DNA of 64,000 bases from Branchiostoma floridae (Eukaryota; Chordata; Leptocardii; Amphioxiformes; Branchiostomatidae), in contig NC_049989.1 of the NCBI RefSeq assembly GCF_000003815.2, forward strand, positions 11,361,273-11,425,272, in the 5' to 3' direction. The notes under the pieces are model-generated. The model saw only the letters and a program-made list of their open reading frames with translations. It had not been told where the DNA came from and searched no databases. Position numbers and translations under genes: made by a program. Below are positions 10,573 through 20,721 of the stretch, in pieces. Each line of letters opens with the position of its first letter. Position 1 is the first letter of the stretch.

Positions 10573-12050
10573 GAAAACTAGAGTTCGGGGACCTCATACC
10601 TCCATGAAATATTTATTGCTTTTTTGTGGATGGTATGTATGTTTATAGTCGGTTGTATTTGAGATTAATGGTTATAAATGTTATGGGAAAGTAGTGGTGT
10701 ATTTATTTAATGACACAGAGGATGTCCATCTGATTAGTAATTATTAAAATGTGACACTTAATTGTGTAATGTGCGTTTAAGAGGTCGACGGCATATGGTA
10801 GCGTGGTGTTCCTTAAGCTTGATGTTTGGCATTTAAACTGTCTAAGGTTGTCAGCATTATTGAGGTTCGACCATGTGCCTCAGAGCGGTGTGGTGGGAGG
10901 AAGTTGGGAAACTCAGAAAGAAGAAGGGATGTGGCCAACTTTAGTCAGATGGTGATTTGATTTTCCACCAATATGTCACAACATCAGCTGTTCACACGGT
11001 ACAAAAATGAGATGCACACTTTCCTCTGATAGCCCTACATCAACTGTAAGATGAATACTTGGCGCCAACCCCGTCTGCTAAAAAACAAGTACCATTGGCT
11101 ACGAAAGAGACAACTAACAACTGTCCCTTATCGTAACGAAATCAGAACATCTGTATCGCCCATAAAACTTCTGACACCCAACCCATCTAAGATGAGAGGA
11201 CCTAATGGCATTTTAATCACCATGTCACTCAAATCAGCAGTACAGTATGTGAGACATCCATACCTGTTAAGCATTACCGTTAAATGTACCTCAACTTCTT
11301 ACAATTATACTTACGCTTCACATCTCCATGATATCCTAAGCAGACATAAATAAAACTAATTATCATATTCAAAAAACTCGGGGTTCCCCAAACAGCTGTC
11401 ATACAAATCACCTCACTATCTGCTTGGAGCTAAGCCCATTAACAAACACTTAAAGCACGATGCCTGTTCCAATATATCGCAGATATAGGGGGGGGGGGGG
11501 GTTCTGATATTATTACATTGATTATAACGACAGATACGGCGCCCAAAATCACATCGATTCGAGCTTTCATCACAGCCCACCAACACAACAAGTATGAAAC
11601 CAATCCATCCAGCCGTTCTTGAGTAATCTTGTACACAGACAGAGACACATAACAGAAAATATAACCTCCATGACATTTCATGGAGGTAACTACTGTGCCA
11701 ACTGTTACAAATATTTCAAACAGTCCTAAGCAGACATAAATAAAACTACTGGGGGTTCCCCAAACAGCTGTCACCTCACTATCTGCTTGCAGCTAAGCCC
11801 ATTAACAAACACATACAGCACGATGCCTGTACCAATATATCTCAAATATAGGGGTGATTTCTGATATTATTACATCGATTATAACGACAGATACGGCTCC
11901 CAAGATCTCATCGATTCGAGCTTTCATCACAGCCCACCAACACAACAAGTATGAAACCAATCCATCCAGCCGTTCTTAAGTAATCATCTACACAGACAGA
12001 GACACATAACAGAAAATATAACCTCCATTCCATGACATTTCATGGAGGTA
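10573..12050 (+). mobile_element. Non-autonomous DNA element, copy 1 (empty-site copy)
   Basis: An almost collinear reverse-complement copy lies at 37851-40266. Inverted TACCTCCATGAAAT motifs lie near both ends (10597 and 12037-12050) and again internally near 11670-11690. Open stretches such as that around 11439-11774 are kept in both copies but match no protein I know. At 11448-11453 it has a single TTAA where copy 2 carries a 953-bp insertion. Confidence 0.65.
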
Positions 12051-12099
12051 AAAAGTCACGATTCCGCCCCCCCCCCTCAACCTCTGCTCGGAGAGTACA

Positions 12100-12730
12100 G
12101 ATCTAGAGCAGCAGCATATAACAATTGTCTCTTAAGATATCATAAACTTTTGTAACATGTGTTTCACTGGAAAAGACAAGTTATCATATCTCTTGAATAT
12201 TGTTTCGACTCAATTACTTTCGTTAGACCAACGGTGGTGCAAAATCAAATCAATCCCCCATTTTGTAAGTTAGCCCCAGTTGCTGATTGACAGCCCGTAT
12301 ATAGAAGAATAGATGAACTACTTATAGTGCCTGGTTTTATCATTCAATCGCTTTCTTTATTGTTTTGTCTTGTTTAGAGCTATACATCCTTTGCCAGATT
12401 CCGTAATGTACACATGACTCAAAGACTTTTGGGGAGAGTTCCCATTGTTGTTATTCATCAGAAAGTTAAGCCCATAGTCTTCAATGCTAATGTACTTTCA
12501 AATATGTCGACAGATAGAAAAGGTCAGTCACCGATCGTCAGCCATAGAAGTATGGCCAATGTTTCACAAATTTGCTTTGAATTTGTTGTTTTCGTTGGTT
12601 GTGATGGTCTAAGTTGCGGGCAAAAGCAAAGAGCAATAGATACAAGGTATAGTCAACCCTGTCTGAATTTGCTACTGTAGGGGTTTGAAGAACGTGGTAC
12701 TAAATGGATGTGGTTACTGTTTCAGATTAT
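12100..12730. other. No gene recognised
   Basis: Unique-looking AT-rich sequence. The open stretch at 12414-12680 has no splice context or recognisable motif. Confidence 0.35.
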
Positions 12731-12740
12731 GCCTGTTTTA

Positions 12741-12745
12741 TACAC

Positions 12746-12832
<87 letters not shown>

Positions 12833-12944
12833 AACACACATATATATTTATACATATAATATGTAATATATATAATTATGTATATATATATAGAGAGAGA
12901 GAGATGTAGATAGATAGATATGTATGTGTGTTTGTTTGTTTGTT

Positions 12945-12980
<36 letters not shown>

Positions 12981-12990
12981 CATACAATAG
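12741..12990. repeat. Compound microsatellite (CA)n / (TA)n / (TG)n
   Basis: (CA)n from about 12741 to 12840, an AT-rich core with GATA repeats, then (TTTG)n and (TG)n to about 12978. The outer arms are complementary and could fold back on each other. Confidence 0.9.
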
Positions 12991-13776
12991 AGAGAGAACG
13001 CACAGTAATATTCAATGGGATATACTCATTAGTCAATTGAGCGAAGGAAATGAATGTCAACGTGTATTTTTTTATTTTTTGACAGTATACGTAAGTACTA
13101 CAAAATATTAGGCATTCATCATCGCTCTATCATAGCAATTATCTATTACTAATTCATATGGAAAGGCAATTTTGTTACCTACGTTGATGATCCTGATAGG
13201 AGTTCTGGTATCAGTTGGTTACTTGAACTGTAGGCATCGTATCTTATCGTATCGTATCGTAGGCAAGGAATCAGATTTCTCATTATCTGAGTCATGTAGA
13301 GCTCGAGCTGTCGTAAATAATGTGGGTTAGTTATTAATGTAGGTAAATTATATAATGCTTCTATCATGAACACCAGTGCAGTCTTCAAGACTCTTCAATA
13401 TCATATCTTCAGATATGCAATTCTTACTTGAGATGAATGATTTATCAGCATTCGAAAGAAGTTAGAGTAGAGGACGTACCTTAGAACGTTCTTGATGTGA
13501 CGCACATTTCTTTATAATGGAGTACTGGTAAGACACAAGATCCAATACAGATCTTTGGGATTAAGTTAAAACTAAGGGCAATTATTTGAATACGTTGACT
13601 GACATCGTCTACGAGTTCCAGACGTTTTTAGAATATAGAGTTACTATCACTCACTCAGTAATGTGTGACATACTGTAGTTTTGAATTTTCCTTTATGAAT
13701 AATGAACAATAAAAGAATCCACCTCATGTTTTTTTCAGTGAACGTTACATTAGTTTATAGGAAACTTTATCATCTC

Positions 13777-16098
13777 CTATGGACCTCCATTAAAAAAATT
13801 GAGAAGCTCCTTAATCTGGTTTATCTTTCTCGCAATCTGAAGCCTGGCTTGTCGTCTGACTGTCATGTCGTCTTCATTCGACAGGGACTCTAGGTCAAAG
13901 GTGACGTTCCCCTCTTTGTCTTCCTCAACTCGTTTGTCTATAATAAAACATTAAAATGACCCAATTATTTAACATGGAGGGTATATACGTACACACCTTT
14001 GCAATTGCAGAGTGGGTAGTGTGTTCACGTTGCATTCGGTAGGTTGTAAGTTCAATCCCTGGCTGAGTTTAACTTAGACTTAACAAGACTGGCAATAAAA
14101 ATGTATTATTGCAGTGACGACGATTGAGGGTACAACAATACTGCTCAAATCAGAAATAGACTGGAACTTCCCTGTCGCACTATCCCTGGCACAATATACT
14201 AGCCCACCTGTAACATAAACCTACAGCCAGCAGAAATGTACTATCCCCGGTGACCTACATTCCACCATTGCATACCAGAGATACATCTGGAACAGATTTA
14301 GGGGTGGGGGGGACTTGCATACCCAGCATACTGTGGAGTACTAGCATTCTTGGAAAATGCCTGTGCAATTCCTAGAATTTTTGCAGACTGAATGCAATAT
14401 ATACCACTTGACGACTCCCCTTAGGCGTCGTCAAAAAATGATTCATGTTGCTTTCTCTGCTTAGCACTCAGCACTAATAAGGAAGAGTATGGAAGTTAAA
14501 CACACATCACTACCAGCAGACTAGCCCCCTGCTGTGGTGGCGTGCACAAATGTGTGGCCCTAGGGCTACAGAAAGGGAGATGGGTACCACCCCTAAGCAT
14601 CTGTTGCAGATGCACGGGACACTTATATACATAATTATAAGGTAAGGTGAAAAGATCTTTCTGTCACCCCAGTCGCTGCATTGTCCAAAACAGCAGATGG
14701 GAAAACCAAAAGATCTTCATTACCACAATAAAGCGCCAGGTGGCCAATAACATAACTTGTCGTTTACTATTCCAGAATCTACTTTACATGAATCATTAAA
14801 AAAATGAATTCATAACTTCTTGAGGTGTTCTCTCCGGAGCTCTATAAACACACTAACATCACCAACATAACCGAAAACATAATCATCATCTTGGAGAAAG
14901 TGAGAAAACGACTATGTACTTACTGGTACAATACTTTGAGTACTGTTTGTTCTTCCTGAAAGCTGTGTCCTTGCATATATCCGCTGGAACATAACCGACA
15001 ACAGATTAGAATTTCCCAAAGCAAGTACTTGTAAGCATGCAAATTCAATCTTTCAATAACGTTTTGTGAACAAAGAGTGAATATCATCATGATGGTCTCC
15101 TTTTGGTGAGTAGTGACCATGGTCTTATTGATTAAAGAAGTGAATAGCATTACTGTTTTAGAAAAGATTGAATTCAATACAAGTGCATCTTCAGACGCAA
15201 TAAATCTATTAGGATTCACTGTCACCAAAATGTATCATTTTTAACAAGTTTCAGTATTTTTGGGTGCGTTACAAAAGGCTTCTTACGTGAACAGAGCTTC
15301 ATGATCTTGTCAAACTTTGGGTGTTTTTTCACGGAAACGATCCAGTCTGCCCACTCTTCGCATTCCAGAACTGAAAAAAAAACATCACAACAGTTGTCAA
15401 TTACATAACTTCAAAAGCAGTAGGCGTACCTATTGTTTGAATATATCCATCTATTGACAAAATTGTCACACAAAATGTCACACAAATAATTACAGAGACG
15501 GTCAAGGCAGTATTCATTGAGCAATAATTTCATGTACAAAACGATTATCCGGACTACGATAGTTAAACGTAATAAAAGACTATCCAAATGGTACTAATTA
15601 AGATTTTAACCTATGGGGAACTCACTCCTTGTGTCGGATTTGCTCCGAGACTGCGCCTTACTCGAGACACCTGAAACAACAATGAGACGTGATGTTGGAG
15701 AGTGGCAGTCTACATGTACCATTCGCACTACAGTAGTTATATTTTATGATAGAATTATCATTGCCGGATCGTATTTGTTTGTAATGAAATGCGCTTTCTG
15801 TACAGGATGTCACAGTTGTGGAACAGCACCGGCAAAAATTAGCAAGTATTGGACTGTAATTATTGACTATGAGGAATTATGTTACTTCTGCTATCTATTG
15901 TCACTTTGTATATCTCTGTATGTTTTTAGCTGTACTGTGTAAATATGAATGTGTAGACCACAGGAAGAATAGCCTCTTATGAGGCTAATTGTGGATCTAA
16001 ATAACTCACACTCAAGATGAATAGAAAACCTTACCTGGTGCAGAACTAACGCAGACGGCAGCTGCGGTCATGATCACCAGTTGTACTACAAGCTGCAT
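13777..16098 (-). CDS. Gene C: secreted single four-Cys-module protein, complete
   Basis: Exons: 16035-16098 (signal peptide MQLVVQLVIMTAAAVCVSSA), 15626-15670 (linker GVSSKAQSRSKSDTR), 15287-15370 (Cys exon b: LECEEWADWIVSVKKHPKF ... IMKLC), 14924-14983 (Cys exon c: DICKDTAFRKNKQYSKYC) and 13777-13937 (terminal exon, stop TAG). All junctions are phase 1 with GT/AG borders and total 414 bases, giving 137 residues. The terminal exon begins NKRVEEDKEG, holds a possible Lys-Arg cleavage site, and ends in an amphipathic helix RLQIARKINQIKELLNFF and NGGP. Cysteine spacing is C-x22-C then C-x14-C, the same subtype as unit 8 of gene B. A small secreted protein with two disulphides is likely; function unknown. 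Confidence 0.75.
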
Positions 16099-16296
16099 CC
16101 TTGTCACTTCTATTCTTCCTACGGCTGCATTACTCAAACTTCACAGCCAACTGTCTCAATAGCCAACAGCCTGTCAACAAAAAGTCTATCCGCCTTGCAA
16201 CGACTCTAGCACCGTACCAGAACCGCTCAGAAAATATGTCCGTGCTCTATACGTGACAACGGCCGCAGGGCGCCCGAGTAACCAAGGACTACCTTT

Positions 16297-16405
16297 CAGC
16301 GGATAAACGTTGCGGATACTGGAAGGACCGGACAGACTGCATCCAATGTCCCATTTACTGTTACTGTCCTAATTTAAAATCACCTAAAAGCTATATAGCA
16401 ATAGC
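16297..16405 (-). promoter_or_regulatory. Gene C promoter block with TATA box
   Basis: On the minus strand TATATAGC (16391-16398) is followed by TTTTAGGTGATTT, AGTAAATGGGACATT, and GTCTGTCCGGTCCTTCCAGT about 300 bp before the ATG. It matches the block at 10117-10235 in order and spacing, so the two genes are probably co-regulated paralogs. Confidence 0.65.
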
Positions 16406-17129
16406 AGTGTTCAACGGGATACTGTATTACAATATCCCTAAACTGAAGTTGAAGAAATGTGTTTGGTATGGATGTTTTGTGCCCGTTAATGTTCGTTGCG
16501 TTTATGGTAATTTCAAAATTGAATCAATTTTCAAAAGCCCATTCAGGTAGAACTATTCGGTGATTGACAGTCTGTATGTAGAAGAATAGATGAACTCTTT
16601 TCTGTACAAGGTTTTACGAAATCGACCGAGACGTTATCAATCGCCACTGAAAGCATCTGTTTTCAGGGCAATGCATCTTCTACTGGATTCCGAAATGTAT
16701 TAATGACCCAATCGCATTTGTTTCAGACACCTGGTCCAATTTTTTACATAAGCACAGATAATCGAAAACATTCACATTTTCTGTACCTGTCTGATCATAT
16801 TTGCCTCCTGGCTATGTCTAACCTTTCACGCCTATTATATTTCAAACGACGATCTCTTTTCACAAATTTTCTTTCATTGTCTTGTCAGCGTATGATGCCC
16901 CAAGCGCCCACATTCTTCAAGTTAAACGTAGGTTTAAAACGGACTGGAAAATAGACAAAAACAGTCACAAATGACCTCAGTAACCACTCAAACTAACTGT
17001 TCAAAGTAAACATTCAATGTTCAATGTTCAAAATAAACATTCAGGAGGCAGTATTGTTAATGTTAGGGTCGTGATATCAATGCGAATTCTTAAGAAACTA
17101 CGAAAAAGTTAGTACAGTGGCCAGGTCGC

Positions 17130-17560
17130 CCTTATGACTGTATCCTAGACAACGAGATTGAGCGTTGTCTTGTTATATCCATGAAAACTGCAGATGTAAT
17201 TTTGGGTTTGTCTGTCTGGGTGTCTGTCTGTCTGTCTGTATGTATGTCTGGGTGTCTGTCTGTCTGAGCGTGTTTCCGGATGTTGTAATGAACATAATTC
17301 AAGAACCTCTGGATGGATTACGATGATATTTGATATGTGGGTAGTAATTTGAAAGACAAACGTCAAGGTCAATTTTGGCTTGGTATGTGACCTTGGTACT
17401 GCAGCCGAAATTCCGTTTTTTGTATTTTTTGACCTGGACGTGCTATGTTCTTGATTTTTAGTGACATATAGTTTGTGACGTAAGGAATACGTGGTGTATG
17501 TTTGCCCCCCCCCCCCCAGCGGGTTGCCCTAGAACTGCAGGGGCGTATTTGTGAAAATCT
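17130..17560 (+). repeat. Dispersed repeat with (GTCT)n, copy 1
   Basis: A (TGTC)n run is followed by AAGAACCTCTGGATGGATTA, CGATGATATTTG and GACCTGGACGTGCTATG. A copy in the opposite orientation is at 22085-22410, and a looser relative of the same phrase occurs in the element at 37851-40266. No coding capacity is visible. Confidence 0.5.
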
Positions 17561-18344
17561 TCTAAGGAGGAGAACTGAACAAGGGAACGATAAGTTTACA
17601 TGATATTTGGTATTTAGATAGCTGAGACAGAGATATACATCATAAAGTGCAAATTATGCAAACTGGCACTTAATTTGCATGTTTAATGAAGAAAATATGT
17701 ATTTGTAGTGTTTTCCATTATATGACTCCAAAATCTTGTTGTTGAAGAGTATTTTGTGTTTACTGTAATGGGTATAAGCAAGGACGTTATTGGTATAAGA
17801 ATTTAAAAGTCGAACAGGCTGTAACTTAGTGGACACAAAGGACACCGTGTAGAAGTATTGAAGGACAATACGTATTTTTTCAACCCTTTATTTTCGACCG
17901 TAAACAAATAAAATGATAGTTATCCATTATTACCCTTTAACAGTTATTGTCGGTTACCAATCACCAGGAGTGTGTAACGTTGATGATCCGGCATCAGTTG
18001 GTATAAGTCTATATTACTAGTATTACTGGCTATCACTAGTACAGTTGAAACATGATTTGATCGGATGACATCAACTGGCAGTGTATCGGATTTTCCTTTT
18101 TATCATTGTATGATTCATGTATATCTGCAGTAATCTATGTCTTATGTAAAGTTACTATCATAAACACCCAAAGCCTCAAAATATTAAGATACCTCCTAGA
18201 TAGTATTACGTTTTCCGTGAAAAAATCTTTGGTTAGTATTTGGAAAGATAAGATACAGAGTGGAGGACTTAGGCTATAATAAATGATTGATGGAAGAACT
18301 AGGAACGTTTCTATCGTGCTATGTACTACCTTCTTAGACAATGC

Positions 18345-18449
18345 AAGTGATACGTAATTTCTTATGATATGTAACGTGTCTTTATCTAGGTCTCCGTTGC
18401 CTATGAGTTCCAAAAGTATACAGAATTCGGATTTTCTGTGGTTCGCCAT
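18345..18449 (-). CDS. Possible isolated first exon
   Basis: ATG at 18449 opens MANHRKSEFCILLELIGNGD then LDKDTLHIIRNYVSLALSKK, ending at a GTAGTA donor. The pattern F-x-LLxLIG ... L ... LxxIR faintly recalls the first helices of death-effector or CARD folds, but only about 40 residues are available and I could not find a following exon. The reading beyond the donor is AT-rich and looks like intron. Confidence 0.2.
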
Positions 18450-18730
18450 GTACGTAAAACGTTGGGGGATAGTTTAGTGTTGCATTTTCTTCCGTCATTG
18501 CAGACAAAGAAATAGCTGAGGATAAACCAATATAACCTTCATAGAAAGGCTAACAACTTACAGCCCGTTCGTTAACTTAAATGCGTCGTGAGATGTGTGA
18601 GAATCATTGAATGACAAAACTGCCATAAGAGGCGTTATTCCAGAAATCGTAAACCTGGTCACATGCACTATAGCTTCGTCTTCGACTAAGGAGCTTCGTT
18701 AATATCGCTTTGTACTTCTGCGAGGGTTCG

Positions 18731-18967
18731 NNNNNNNNNNNNNNNNNNNNNNNNNNNNNNNNNNNNNNNNNNNNNNNNNNNNNNNNNNNNNNNNNNNNNN
18801 NNNNNNNNNNNNNNNNNNNNNNNNNNNNNNNNNNNNNNNNNNNNNNNNNNNNNNNNNNNNNNNNNNNNNNNNNNNNNNNNNNNNNNNNNNNNNNNNNNNN
18901 NNNNNNNNNNNNNNNNNNNNNNNNNNNNNNNNNNNNNNNNNNNNNNNNNNNNNNNNNNNNNNNNNNN
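18731..18967. other. Assembly gap (237 N)
   Basis: Run of N. It removes the position where a terminal exon like that of gene C would be expected for the adjacent copy. Confidence 1.
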
Positions 18968-20230
18968 CGACTATGTACTTACTGGTACAATACTTTGAGT
19001 ACTGTTTGTTCTTCCTGAAAGCTGTGTCCTTGCATATATCCGCTGGAACATAACCGACAACAGATTAGAATTTCACAAAGCAAGTACTTGTAAGCATGCA
19101 AATTCAATCTTTCAATAACGTTTTGTGAACAAAGAGTGAATATCATCATGATGGTCTCCTTTTGGTGAGTAGTGACCATGGTCTTATTGATTAAAGAAGT
19201 GAATAGCATTACTGTTTTAGAAAAGATTGAATTCAATACAAGTGCATCTTCAGACGCAATAAATCTATTAGGATTCACTGTCACCAAAATGTATCATTTT
19301 TAACAAGTTTCAGTATTTTTGGGTGCGTTACAAAAGGCTTCTTACGTGAACAGAGCTTCATGATCTTGTCAAACTTTGGGTGTTTTTTCACGGAAACGAT
19401 CCAGTCTGCCCACTCTTCGCATTCCAGAACTGAAAAAAAAACATCACAACAGTTGTCAATTACATAACTTCAAAAGCAGTAGGCGTACCTATTGTTTGAA
19501 TATATCCATCTATTGACAAAATTGTCACACAAAATGTCACACAAATAATTACAGAGACGGTCAAGGCAGTATTCATTGAGCAATAATTTCATGTACAAAA
19601 CGATTATCCGGACTACGATAGTTAAACGTAATAAAAGACTATCCAAATGGTACTAATTAAGATTTTAACCTATGGGGAACTCACTCCTTGTGTCGGATTT
19701 GCTCCGAGACTGCGCCTTACTCGAGACACCTGAAACAACAATGAGACGTGATGTTGGAGAGTGGCAGTCTACATGTACCATTCGCACTACAGTAGTTATA
19801 TTTTATGATAGAATTATCATTGCCGGATCGTATTTGTTTGTAATGAAATGCGCTTTCTGTACAGGATGTCACAGTTGTGGAACAGCACCGGCAAAAATTA
19901 GCAAGTATTGGACTGTAATTATTGACTATGAGGAATTATGTTACTTCTGCTATCTATTGTCACTTTGTATATCTCTGTATGTTTTTAGCTGTACTGTGTA
20001 AATATGAATGTGTAGACCACAGGAAGAATAGCCTCTTATGAGGCTAATTGTGGATCTAAATAACTCACACTCAAGATGAATAGAAAACCTTACCTGGTGC
20101 AGAACTAACGCAGACGGCAGCTGCGGTCATGATCACCAGTTGTACTACAAGCTGCATCCTTGTCACTTCTATTCTTCCTACGGCTGCATTACTCAAACTT
20201 CACAGCCAACTGTCTCAATAGCCAACAGCC
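18968..20230 (-). pseudogene. Near-identical partial copy of gene C (probable assembly duplicate)
   Basis: This segment repeats 14909-16171 at a constant offset of 4059 with one substitution noticed (near 19074, AC for CC). It carries copies of the gene C signal peptide (20094-20157), linker (19685-19729), exon b (19346-19429) and exon c (18983-19042) but no terminal exon. Both ends coincide exactly with N gaps, and introns are as conserved as exons, which fits an alternative haplotype or duplicated contig better than an old gene duplication. A very recent real tandem duplication cannot be excluded. Confidence 0.8.
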
Positions 20231-20330
20231 NNNNNNNNNNNNNNNNNNNNNNNNNNNNNNNNNNNNNNNNNNNNNNNNNNNNNNNNNNNNNNNNNNNNNN
20301 NNNNNNNNNNNNNNNNNNNNNNNNNNNNNN
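20231..20330. other. Assembly gap (100 N, likely unknown size)
   Basis: Exactly 100 N, the usual convention for a gap of unknown length. It lies just after the last visible exon of gene B. Confidence 1.
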
Positions 20331-20339
20331 GGCATGCCT

Positions 20340-20515
20340 TCTATCCTTTGTGTATCGCTCCTTCTGATTGGTTAGAATGAATCGACACTGGCACCGGTGT
20401 CGATTCATTCTGACCAATCAGAAGGGCGATACACGCCGGGCTGGCGGGAATCTAAGTATTACGGCGTCATAACCAACGTGGAACGGGGCCTTCTGATTGG
20501 TCGGCGGCGCCTGGC
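20340..20515. repeat. Foldback repeat, copy 1
   Basis: Arms GTATCGCTCCTTCTGATTGG and CCAATCAGAAGGGCGATAC fold around a GACACTGGCACCGGTGTC centre, followed by a second CCTTCTGATTGGTCGG. A related copy in the opposite orientation is at 47564-47717. Confidence 0.55.
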
Positions 20516-20676
20516 TATATGATAATACATGTTAAATGAAGTATAGCACTTCATTTACGCAATGTACGCTAAATAACATTAATGCATACAGAGTCTTAAT
20601 GTCATCGTTCCGACTGCGATGATTGAAGTGATTGAAGAATATCCAATTATATTTGACTACATCTAGATTAACTTAC

Positions 20677-20721
20677 TCTTTGAGCTGGATTTGGTCTTGG
20701 TCACCGTCTTACTAGAGATTC
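20677..20721 (-). CDS. Gene B orphan linker exon (unit 9)
   Basis: A 45-base phase 1-1 exon encoding GISSKTVTKTKSSSK, with acceptor CTGAAACAT-type AG context (CAG) and donor GTAAGT. Its length equals that of the gene C linker. No b or c exon follows before the gap at 20231-20330, so the gene probably continues in missing sequence. Confidence 0.55.

Noticed and set aside
11051-11774. Open frames on both strands that look like short membrane proteins
   Set aside because: They lie in a repeated non-autonomous element (second copy at 37851-40266) and match no known protein.
12685-13060. Open frames made of His-Thr or Cys-Val repeats
   Set aside because: They are translations of the (CA)n/(TG)n microsatellite.
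14920-15228. Minus-strand 102-codon open frame overlapping gene C exon c
   Set aside because: It runs through intron sequence in which only the terminal part (14924-14983) is exon; the upstream ATG is not in a spliced exon.
15613-15942. Plus-strand 109-codon open frame, repeated at 19672-20001
   Set aside because: Antisense to the gene C linker exon and intron; its repetition reflects the duplicated contig, not conservation.
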